A stretch of DNA of 7,074 bases from JAKBCQ01 sp021807585 (GCA_027325115.1 DAHWFG010000525.1:1-7074), one strand, 5' to 3'. Numbered from the stretch's first letter, positions 1-6,739 are shown. The notes: generated from the sequence alone by a model not told the origin. Program-made: numbers and translations.

Positions 1-62
1 TGGGAATCGAACCCACGTTGCCTGCTTGGAAGGCAGGTACTCTACCATTGAGTTACACCCGC
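1..62 (-). tRNA. tRNA-Gly (anticodon TCC), 3' end cut by window edge
   Basis: On the minus strand, position 62 begins the acceptor strand GCGGGTG. It is followed by TA, a D arm (ACTC/GAGT, with GG in the loop), an anticodon stem CCTGC/GCAGG and the loop CTTCCAA, so the anticodon is TCC and reads glycine GGA and GGG codons. The T arm starts GTGGG-TTCGATT-CCCA and the window ends inside its 3' strand. The remaining T-stem base, the 3' acceptor strand and the discriminator lie outside. It is the third member of a Thr-Tyr-Gly series read in one direction, 147 nt after tRNA-Tyr. That spacer (63-209) shows no gene or convincing signal. Confidence 0.95.
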
Positions 63-209
63 GTCGAACGCGTTCCACCGCAAGGTCGAACGATTGATCC
101 AAACCGACGCGCGTTCGTCAGCCGATCGCGACGCCAAAATCGACAACTTCCTCTCAACCTCTCCTCATACACGGCCGATCGATCGTCATCGCGGAATCGA
201 CCGCGAAAG

Positions 210-291
210 TGGGTGGAGCAGGATTCGAACCTGCGAAGGCGGTGCCACCAGATTTACAGTCTGGCCCCTTTAGCCACTTGGGTATCCACCC
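210..291 (-). tRNA. tRNA-Tyr (anticodon GTA)
   Basis: This complete 82-nt class II tRNA reads from 291 to 210. The acceptor GGGTGGA pairs with TCCACCC, followed by discriminator A. The D stem is CCC/GGG. The anticodon stem CCAGA/TCTGG closes the loop CTGTAAA, giving anticodon GTA. A long 13-nt variable arm, typical of bacterial tRNA-Tyr, precedes the T arm GCAGG-TTCGAAT-CCTGC. No CCA is encoded (the next bases are CTT), so CCA must be added after transcription. It lies 92 nt after tRNA-Thr in the same direction. Confidence 0.97.
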
Positions 292-383
292 TTAAGGTCG
301 TCGCGCTCAACCCCGAAAGGTCGCGCACGGCTCGGCTTAAGTCGGAAACGATCGTCGGCCGTTCAACCAGGCGGGCGACGCAG

Positions 384-456
384 AGCTGGCGGTGAGAGTC
401 GAACTCACAACCGTCGGTTTACAAAACCGGTGCTCTGCCGATTGAGCTACGCCAGC
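384..456 (-). tRNA. tRNA-Thr (anticodon TGT)
   Basis: This complete 73-nt tRNA reads from 456 to 384. The acceptor GCTGGCG pairs with CGCCAGC, followed by discriminator T. The D stem is GCTC/GAGC with GG in the loop. The anticodon loop TTTGTAA gives anticodon TGT, reading threonine ACA and related codons. The T arm GTGAG-TTCGACT-CTCAC is perfect and the variable loop is CGGTT. No CCA is encoded. The top pair of the anticodon stem (27-43) is a C-A mismatch; the other four pairs are canonical. It is the first tRNA of the cluster and has an AT-rich candidate promoter just upstream. Confidence 0.96.
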
Positions 457-481
457 AACCGTGAGGCCAGGAAAACCAATA

Positions 482-509
482 AATATACCGATCACCCCCC
501 GCCCCGCAA
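482..509 (-). promoter_or_regulatory. Candidate sigma-70 type promoter of the tRNA cluster
   Basis: On the minus strand a -35-like TTGCGG (509-504) is followed after 16 nt by the -10-like TATATT (487-482), about 25 nt before the first base of tRNA-Thr. The -10 sits in the only clearly AT-rich patch of the 176-nt gap between the large gene and the tRNAs, which makes it the best candidate. The -35 matches only weakly. No clear terminator hairpin with a T run was found for the preceding gene, so read-through from it cannot be excluded. Confidence 0.35.
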
Positions 510-582
510 GAGGATTTCCAACCGACGACTCATTTTTCGACACAATTCGCTCTCGCCCCCGTTCGACACGATCACCCCGCCC
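489..582. repeat. Two direct copies of CGATCACCCC(CC)GCCC
   Basis: The 14-base word CGATCACCCCGCCC occurs at 569-582. A near-identical version with two extra Cs occurs at 489-505. The two are in the same orientation, about 80 bp apart, in the gap upstream of the tRNA cluster. The second copy overlaps the spacer of the candidate tRNA promoter. They could be a regulator-binding pair, but the background is rich in GATC and in C runs, so chance is a real alternative. Confidence 0.3.
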
Positions 583-632
583 AAGGTTCCATCGCCCAAG
601 CAAGCCATCCTAATCGATCGTCCCGCTCACAA

Positions 633-3600
633 TCAACTCCCCGTGAACGAAGTACGATCCTTGTCGTTCGGTTGCGTCTTGCGGAATCGCGGCTTCGGCT
701 TCGTCGGCAACTTCGGGATCGCGGGCGAAACCCCCTCCCGGCCCGCATTCCGCGAAGCAGACTGATACAGCGTGATCGCCCGCGGATCCTCTATCTCCAT
801 CGCTCCCGTTCGGTGATTATACAACACCGTCTTCCCCGGCACGCGACTCGCGGGCTGACCGGGATGCTCGCGGTCGAACACCACCACCTCCGCGCCCGGC
901 GCCGAATACAACATGAACAAATCATTTCCAGTATCATATGTTGCGCGATCCGAAGTCGCGGCCTTCTCCCGCGTCGTCATCACCACGTTCCCCTCCGAAC
1001 GGAGAAAATTCCGCTCCTTCGGCTTGTTTGGATCGCCGGTCCGATTCGGCAGAGGATCGCTGATAATATGCATCACTTTGGATGTCATCCGGGTGAAATC
1101 CGCCGGCAGCCGATCGGGGTCGAGATCGTGATATTCATCCTCAACCCGCGCCCGCGACGTGTCGACGTCGCCGAAGAAATCGGCCGTCCTCGATTCGAGC
1201 GCGCGCCCGGGCTCGTCCGACATCGGGAACCGCCCCTCCATCCCCTCACGAAATTGCACCTTCGTCAGCGTGAGCGGGGCGATCGGACGAGCCGCGACCG
1301 GCGCCCTCGAAGCCCCGCCGCTCAACGCCCGCGACGACTTCGCCGACGCGAGACCGGGCGATCGAGCCCCGCGCTCATCACCCCCGACCCGCGCGCTCTC
1401 ACGTCGATCACCTTCAGCCCCGCCCCGCGCCGCGACCCGACCCGAATTCGCTCCGTTCGGGCGATTCGCACTCGCTCCCGGCGACGACTTAAGCGGATCT
1501 CCGTCCGAATCCGATCGGTCGTAAAGCCGAACAATACCCGCACCCTCCGCCCAAAACCGCCCCGTCGGCTTGTCGTAAATCACGTGCTCGCTTTGGATCC
1601 GTCGCGCATTGATCAAAACTTGCGTGATCGGATCGCGCTCCCATGTCAATAAATCTACATGTTCACTCATCCGAACTTGAACGACCTCGGGTTGCGGTCG
1701 CGGCGCGTCGGCTTCGCCGCCGGAGTCGGCGTTCTCGTCGGCATTCGGCGGCTTCGGCCGCGCCGGCGCCGACAAATCGGCGAAGGCGATCGGCCGGTCG
1801 AAATCGGGCTCCATCACCTCGCAAAACCCGCGCGACGTCTCGCTCTCGGCGACGACTCCTCCCCGAAACACCGCTCGAGCCGTGCCGATCTCGCCGCTGG
1901 GGAACGTCGGCATTCCCTCGAACAACATCGATTTCACCCACGTGATCGTCAACTTCTTGGGTTTCTTGGACGACGTCGAATCGGTCGCGGTCTCTTTATT
2001 CTTAGAGATCTTGGTATCTTTTATTGTTGAATTTTGATTGTTTCTCGCATCGGCGCGATCCGAATTCCCCGCGACTCGCGCCGATCGATTCGACGACGTC
2101 GCGGGTTGATCACCGGAATCGGCGGATCGTTTCGCGGTCGACGCGGCCTCGCTCGCCTTTTGTTCCGCGGTGGGAGCGGCGAACGGGTCGTTCTCGGTCG
2201 TCATCTCGAGCTTTCCGGGGCCTGGAACGACGAGCGTGTTCGCCTTCTGATCGACGACGATCAGATCCCCCTCCAGATGACGGTCGTCGCTCGTATCGAC
2301 TCGCGCCCGCGGAATCTTGGAATCGGGTTTGACCGCGGGGTCGAACCGACTCACAAAGAATTTCATGAGCGCCTGACTTTGCTCTTTCTTATCCTTTTGT
2401 TTAGAATCGCCGCCGCGTTCGGGGCGTTTGGAATCGCCTTGACGTTCCCCAGGAGGATCGGACTTCTCGACGGTTCCCTGGTTCATGACGTCGATCGCCT
2501 CGCCTCGGACGTCGTTCCCCTTCGTTTTCCCCGCCTCGGGCGCCTGGTGAACCTCGACGCCGCCGCGGAGCCGTGCGAGCTGGATCGAACTCGTATCCGA
2601 CCCCGATTCCTGGAGAACTTCGGCGTAAACCAGCCGAGCCTTGGCGCGGATCGCAACGGGTTTGGGCGCCTCGGGCTTCGTCGCGTCGGCTTCCTTCATG
2701 TCGGTCTTCAATTTCGGATCGCCGTCGTCCTTCGGCGCCAAAGCCGCCGCTTCGGCGTTCGCTGCGACGGACGTCTCCTCGGCCCGTTTCGTCGAAGTCG
2801 TGGCGCCTTCGATCTCCACCAGCGCCGGCTTCGAGCTCGCGGGAGGCTCGACGAATCGGACGATCAACTTCTCGGAGGCTTCGAGATCGCGGCTCGGAGC
2901 GGTCAGACGAACGTCGTCGACCGCCTCCATCTTGACGAGTCGATACCCGCTCGATTCCGCGGGATCGTTCTTCTTCGCCGCTTTCGATCGAGAGGATTTC
3001 GCCTTTTTCTCTTTTGATGGAACCGCTTTCTTCGATCGAGCCGGTTCCAAGCTTTCGTTGGAATCGTTGGGGCTCGATATTTGGTTCGATCGATCGGTAT
3101 CGGTCGATCCCGGATCGGAGGCGGAATCTACGCGCGCATTTGTGTTCGATTTCGTAACTTTTGATTTAGAATCGGCCGAGGGGGAAGTCGATCGTTCAGT
3201 CGCCGCGGGATCGATTTTGGGTTCGAGCCAGGCGACGATCGTGGTGCGTGCCGAGAGCGACCCTCGTTCGACGTCGAAGACTTTGGGCGATCCCGTCAGC
3301 GTGAACCGTTTGAGCGTCTTGGGCGTAACGGTCGGAGCGCCCGCGGCGACGATCTCGGGCCTCATCACCAACCGTTCGCGCCATTCGATCGTCCGTTCGA
3401 TCGGCTTGTCGCGGTCGGGTCGCGTCTCCATAATCCCCGGCCCCCGGGCGATCATCGACGACGGTCCTCCCGGCTTGCCGTCGTCATATATTGTTACATC
3501 TTTAGTGCGAATATCATTAATTGCCGTTGTGTTACCGTCGTCGTCGCGATCGGTTTTCACGATTTTGAGCGTCGAAGAGGCGTCGGCTCGGAAGTACGTT

Positions 3601-4976
3601 TTATCGGGAGCCCCGAATCCCGGTTTTTCAAAGATCAACTCGTTCCCCCGCGCCACCAGTCCCTGCGCCTGCGATTGCAGCCAAACCGCGTGCCCCGTCG
3701 CCTTCGCCCACTTCAACCTCAAATTCCCCATCGACCCCGAAGAAGCGGGTCGGGGCGTCTCCCCCTCGACGTCTTTGGCCGCGGTTTTGGTCGACTTCGA
3801 TTCGACCCGCTGCGCCGCGGTTTTGGGCGACTTCGATTCGACCCGCTGCGCCGCGATCTCGCCGGGCTTCTCGGCCTTGGCGGATTCGATCGCTTCGTCG
3901 GCGGGATCGGGAGGATAAAGATAAGCGATCAAGTTATCACTATTAAGTTGATCGATCTCGGTTCGACCCCGCTGCACCTCGACGTCGCGGACGAATTCGA
4001 CGATCGTCGGATCGGCCGGGGTCGGCGGGCCGACGAGCTTCGGGTCGGCGTCTCGCGGCTTGGGAAGATCGATCCGCATCCACCGCACGCAGCGAATCCG
4101 GAGCGGAACCGTCTCGCTCGACGGGTCGCGCGATTTCCCCGCCATCATCCCCGATGAACCGACGTTGTTCATATAAACATCAACGTCTTTAAATAACGTG
4201 ATCGTTCGTGCGCCGCTGAAACCCGAACCGCTCGTCCGCGCGCTCGCGGGCGAGCCGGGCCGCGCCGGAGCGGGATCGTTGGGTCGAAGATCGATCCGAA
4301 ACCCGTGTTTCGATGTGGCGCGCGTCTCCTGATACTCGTCGATTCCGTTCTCGACCAATGTCGGAGAATCGGTGATGAGCCACAGCTTGCGATCGTCGAA
4401 TTCAACCCAATCGATCGGACCGACGCGAAAATCGTCTTTGGGATTCGTCGTTCCCTTGGTGTCGCGAACCCGCACGTTCCCCTCGAACTTCGCGTGGACG
4501 ACATGCCCGGGAGACTCCCCGGGCCGATTCGCGACGCCGATCGGATGATCGAGATCGATGATCGCGACGTCCGACGTCAGCGTCTGAATCTTCTTGCCGT
4601 CGCGCGATCGAAGAATCATCGCGAACGGAGTGAGGCGTATTTGTTCACCTTTTTTTAATCGTTCCATCTTCTCGGCGTAAAGCCAATAACCACGATCCAC
4701 ATAATAATAACAAATCGGTAAATCGGGATCGGCGGTCCAATGATCGACGCCGAAGATCGACCGCGCCAGCTCGATCTTCTGGATCGCCGTCGGCGACTTT
4801 CGCGTCTCCCCCACACTCTCGCCAAGCAACACCGGCGCTTCGGCGCCGACCCAGATCGTAAGCGCGTGAAACGCGCGGACATAGCCCAAACACAGACCCG
4901 TGAGGATCACAAAGGCCGTCGCGGTCTTGACGAGCTTCTTCAACACCTTGAATTCCCGCCGCGCCGATTCGATCAA
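633..4976 (-). CDS. Giant OstA-like (LptC/LptA-type) LPS transport protein, membrane anchored
   Basis: The product is 1447 residues, against under 200 each for E. coli LptC and LptA. A basic N-terminus and a hydrophobic segment (about residues 16-43, no lipobox) suggest one inner-membrane anchor with the rest in the periplasm, as in LptC. At least nine beta-strand motifs of the form hydrophobic-x-F/L-x-G/D-N/D-V-x-V occur near residues 163, 259, 326, 683, 801, 1035, 1101, 1265 and 1325. Several are followed by LptA/OstA-like strands; the last (about 1325-1405) is the clearest, with GNV then ATYD and VLYNHRTG. Low-complexity Ser/Lys/Asp/Ala linkers (about 355-415, 595-675, 725-775, 835-875, 930-1005, 1155-1230) separate the units, and the tail is basic. 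It follows kdsC after 34 nt, probably in one operon. The start is TTG at 4976 with a weak upstream AAGAAGAG; GTG at 4946 is possible. The OstA/LptC assignment rests on motifs, the anchor and kdsDC synteny; I could not confirm the domains. Confidence 0.72.
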   Translation of the reverse strand: MIESARREFKVLKKLVKTATAFVILTGLCLGYVRAFHALTIWVGAEAPVLLGESVGETRKSPTAIQKIELARSIFGVDHWTADPDLPICYYYVDRGYWLYAEKMERLKKGEQIRLTPFAMILRSRDGKKIQTLTSDVAIIDLDHPIGVANRPGESPGHVVHAKFEGNVRVRDTKGTTNPKDDFRVGPIDWVEFDDRKLWLITDSPTLVENGIDEYQETRATSKHGFRIDLRPNDPAPARPGSPASARTSGSGFSGARTITLFKDVDVYMNNVGSSGMMAGKSRDPSSETVPLRIRCVRWMRIDLPKPRDADPKLVGPPTPADPTIVEFVRDVEVQRGRTEIDQLNSDNLIAYLYPPDPADEAIESAKAEKPGEIAAQRVESKSPKTAAQRVESKSTKTAAKDVEGETPRPASSGSMGNLRLKWAKATGHAVWLQSQAQGLVARGNELIFEKPGFGAPDKTYFRADASSTLKIVKTDRDDDGNTTAINDIRTKDVTIYDDGKPGGPSSMIARGPGIMETRPDRDKPIERTIEWRERLVMRPEIVAAGAPTVTPKTLKRFTLTGSPKVFDVERGSLSARTTIVAWLEPKIDPAATERSTSPSADSKSKVTKSNTNARVDSASDPGSTDTDRSNQISSPNDSNESLEPARSKKAVPSKEKKAKSSRSKAAKKNDPAESSGYRLVKMEAVDDVRLTAPSRDLEASEKLIVRFVEPPASSKPALVEIEGATTSTKRAEETSVAANAEAAALAPKDDGDPKLKTDMKEADATKPEAPKPVAIRAKARLVYAEVLQESGSDTSSIQLARLRGGVEVHQAPEAGKTKGNDVRGEAIDVMNQGTVEKSDPPGERQGDSKRPERGGDSKQKDKKEQSQALMKFFVSRFDPAVKPDSKIPRARVDTSDDRHLEGDLIVVDQKANTLVVPGPGKLEMTTENDPFAAPTAEQKASEAASTAKRSADSGDQPATSSNRSARVAGNSDRADARNNQNSTIKDTKISKNKETATDSTSSKKPKKLTITWVKSMLFEGMPTFPSGEIGTARAVFRGGVVAESETSRGFCEVMEPDFDRPIAFADLSAPARPKPPNADENADSGGEADAPRPQPEVVQVRMSEHVDLLTWERDPITQVLINARRIQSEHVIYDKPTGRFWAEGAGIVRLYDRSDSDGDPLKSSPGASANRPNGANSGRVAARGGAEGDRRESARVGGDERGARSPGLASAKSSRALSGGASRAPVAARPIAPLTLTKVQFREGMEGRFPMSDEPGRALESRTADFFGDVDTSRARVEDEYHDLDPDRLPADFTRMTSKVMHIISDPLPNRTGDPNKPKERNFLRSEGNVVMTTREKAATSDRATYDTGNDLFMLYSAPGAEVVVFDREHPGQPASRVPGKTVLYNHRTGAMEIEDPRAITLYQSASRNAGREGVSPAIPKLPTKPKPRFRKTQPNDKDRTSFTGS
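3781..3852 (-). repeat. Tandem duplication of a 36-bp unit inside the giant gene
   Basis: Units 3781-3816 and 3817-3852 differ at one base of 36. They encode two copies of a 12-residue linker unit (AAQRVESKSPKT and AAQRVESKSTKT); a third, degenerate copy (AAKDVEGETPRP) is encoded next to them. The repeat keeps the frame and lies in the low-complexity linker around residues 375-410. The near identity points to a recent duplication by slippage or unequal crossover. Confidence 0.9.
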
Positions 4977-5010
4977 ATCAACTCATTCTCTTCTTAATCA
5001 ATGATCAATA

Positions 5011-5607
5011 TTATGAGCCGTCGGGGAAAGCCTCCCCCCCGCGCGGCGAGCGATACCCCGCGACGATCGCCTCCCAAAGCCCCTGAACGCGCAGGATCAG
5101 CTCGATCGCCTCGCGAACCGCCCCACGTCCTCCCGCAAGTCGCGTCACATAATCAGCCGTCGCGATCGCTTCGGCCGCGGCGTCGGCGGGACAAATCGCC
5201 AGCCCGCTCCATTCCAAAGCGCCGAGATCGGCGAGGTCGTCTCCCATAAAGCAGACCCGATCGGCCGCGAATCCGACGGCTCGCGACTGCCCCACGATCG
5301 CCCCCCTCTTATCATCGGCGCCCTGGATCACCGTCTCGACGCCGAGCTCGCGACAACGGACTTCGACCGCCGCCGAACGCCTCGCCGATAAAATCGCGAT
5401 CCGCTTGCCGGCCTTCAGCCACGCCGCGATCCCCCCGCCGTCGCGCACATGAAATCGCTTGATCTCAATCCCCCGATCGTCGATCACAATCGACCCGTCG
5501 GTCAGCACGCCGTCGACGTCGAGAACCAATAGCTCGATCACGCCGCACCGCTCAATCAAACGCGGCGAAAGCGTCGACAAATCGGTCGCTGGGGGACGAT
5601 CAAACAC
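5011..5607 (-). CDS. kdsC: 3-deoxy-D-manno-octulosonate 8-phosphate phosphatase (KdsC)
   Basis: This cytoplasmic HAD-family enzyme hydrolyses Kdo-8-phosphate to Kdo and phosphate, supplying Kdo for the LPS inner core. From the chosen start it is 198 residues, close to the 188 of E. coli KdsC, with no cap domain. Visible motifs are: motif I LVLDVDGVLTDG, with nucleophile D30 and acid/base D32; the family stretch RFHVRDGGGI (about 51-60); motif II serine S74 in ILSAR; motif III K100; motif IV GDDLADL with D123 and D124; and the C-terminal GGRGAVREAIELIL (about 159-172). The start is GTG at 5607, because AAGGAG lies 11 nt upstream. The in-frame GTG at 5619 directly abuts that AAGGAG and so is badly spaced for it, though it cannot be ruled out. 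It lies 81 nt after kdsD and 34 nt before the giant OstA-like gene. Related sugar-acid phosphatases exist, but kdsD next door favours Kdo. Confidence 0.92.
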   Translation of the reverse strand: MFDRPPATDLSTLSPRLIERCGVIELLVLDVDGVLTDGSIVIDDRGIEIKRFHVRDGGGIAAWLKAGKRIAILSARRSAAVEVRCRELGVETVIQGADDKRGAIVGQSRAVGFAADRVCFMGDDLADLGALEWSGLAICPADAAAEAIATADYVTRLAGGRGAVREAIELILRVQGLWEAIVAGYRSPRGGEAFPDGS

Positions 5608-5618
5608 GACTGTATTCA

Positions 5619-5624
5619 CTCCTT
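5619..5624 (-). promoter_or_regulatory. Ribosome binding site AAGGAG that decides the kdsC start
   Basis: AAGGAG reads 5624 to 5619 on the minus strand. Its last base is the first base of an in-frame GTG (5619), leaving no spacer. The next in-frame GTG (5607) is 11 nt away, within a usable range. The same bases form a mini-ORF ATG ATT AAG GAG TGA (5630-5616), whose stop overlaps the first GTG. Confidence 0.55.
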
Positions 5625-5688
5625 AATCATCTTGTTAGATTATGTAAAAATGAGATGCACTAACGATGGGTTCGGTGATCGAACGTTC

Positions 5689-6735
5689 TCACTCGTCGGT
5701 CGATACTTCCAGCTCGGGGTCGACGGGTACGAGATCGATCAGATCGGTCAGATCGATCAATCCGACGGGTCGATCGTCGGAATCGACCACGGGAAGTTCG
5801 CTCAACTTGCGCGATTTGAGCGCCTCAACCGCGTCGGCGACGCTGCTCCCGACGCCGATTCGCACGGGCTCGCGCGACATCGATTCGGCGATCGGTCGAT
5901 CGAGCCATGCCTCTTTATGCCGCTCAAATAATCGAGCCAGATCGCTATCGGTAAAAATCCCCGCGAGCTTGCCCGCGTCGTCGACGATCAAAACCGCCCC
6001 CGAGCGTCGGATCGGCCCCCCCATGCGGCTAAACACGGCGCGGACGGTTTCGTCGAGCCGCGCCGTGCGCACTTGGAGCCCCGTCCGCATCACCTCGTCG
6101 ACCCGCTCCAACTTCCTCCCCAAACTGCCGCCGGGATGATAAAGCGCGAATTCATCGGCGCTAAATCCCTTGATGCGACTGACGAGCAAAGCGAGCGCGT
6201 CTCCCACCGCCATCAGCGCCGTCGAGCTCGCCGAAGGCGCCAGCCCGAGCGGACACGCCTCCTCGATCGGTCCCAATTCAATACAAATGTCCGACGCCGA
6301 ACCGAGCGAACTCGTTTTGCGTTCGGTGACGGCGAACAGGCTCGCTCCAAGGTTGCGGATGGCGGGCACAAGCCGCAGCACCTCTTCGGTTTCGCCGCTT
6401 TGCGACAGAGCGACGACGATATCACCGCCGCGAACGCGTCCCAGGTCGCCGTGCACGGCTTCGGCGGGATGAAGCGTGAACGCCGGTGTACCCGTCGAAG
6501 CGAGCGTCGCGGCCATCTTCTGGCCGACGAGCCCAGCCTTCCCCATGCCTGTGACGATCACCTTGCCGCGGCACCTTGCGATCCTTTCGGCTGCGAGCGT
6601 GATCGACCCGTCCAATTTGCGCCGAACTCGTTCGAGCGCCTCGGCTTCGATCGCCAGCACTCGGCGCGCGAAAGCCAACCCCTCGAGGTCGGTTTGGACC
6701 TCGAAGCCCTCCCTGGCGTCGGTCAAAATGGGCAT
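5689..6735 (-). CDS. kdsD: Arabinose-5-phosphate isomerase (KdsD/KpsF family)
   Basis: The enzyme interconverts D-ribulose-5-phosphate and D-arabinose-5-phosphate in the cytoplasm, the first committed input to Kdo synthesis. The 348-residue product has the full family architecture (E. coli KdsD has 328). An N-terminal SIS domain (about 41-185) contains VTGMGKAG, ATLASTGTPAF, EAVHGDLG, SQSGETEE and EACPLGLAPSASSTA, followed by FALYHPGGSLGRKL (about 196-209). Two CBS domains follow (about 216-275 with GIFTDSDLAR, and 284-340 with LPVVDSDDRPVGLIDLTDL). K66, E118, E159 and H200 line up by constant offset with the E. coli active-site residues I recall as K59, E111, E152 and H193. The ATG at 6735 is chosen for its strong AAGGGGAG 4 nt upstream. 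The frame stays open to a TTG at 6813, but that extension looks non-coding and would overlap the candidate promoter. CBS domains often bind nucleotides or sugar-nucleotides, so feedback control is possible. Confidence 0.95.
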   Translation of the reverse strand: MPILTDAREGFEVQTDLEGLAFARRVLAIEAEALERVRRKLDGSITLAAERIARCRGKVIVTGMGKAGLVGQKMAATLASTGTPAFTLHPAEAVHGDLGRVRGGDIVVALSQSGETEEVLRLVPAIRNLGASLFAVTERKTSSLGSASDICIELGPIEEACPLGLAPSASSTALMAVGDALALLVSRIKGFSADEFALYHPGGSLGRKLERVDEVMRTGLQVRTARLDETVRAVFSRMGGPIRRSGAVLIVDDAGKLAGIFTDSDLARLFERHKEAWLDRPIAESMSREPVRIGVGSSVADAVEALKSRKLSELPVVDSDDRPVGLIDLTDLIDLVPVDPELEVSTDE

Positions 6736-6739
6736 CGCA

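Noticed and set aside
672..3017. Two plus-strand frames of 326 and 327 codons (672-1652 and 2034-3017)
   Set aside because: Both are Arg-rich shadows of the giant gene with no family motif. The minus-strand frame carries the membrane anchor and the OstA-like motifs.
3781..3852. CRISPR-like repeat
   Set aside because: There are only two adjacent units without spacers, they are in frame in a coding linker, and no cas genes are present.
2641..3918. Long open frame of 425 codons on the plus strand, opposite the giant gene
   Set aside because: It lies fully antisense to the giant gene, has no recognisable domain or ribosome binding site, and reads as the low-complexity mirror of the linkers. Long antisense frames are expected in GC-rich genes.
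5620..5688. Possible extra promoter in the AT-rich gap between kdsD and kdsC
   Set aside because: TAATCT-like and TTAGTG-like boxes exist, but the spacing is 15 nt or less and the matches are poor, so co-transcription is the simpler reading.
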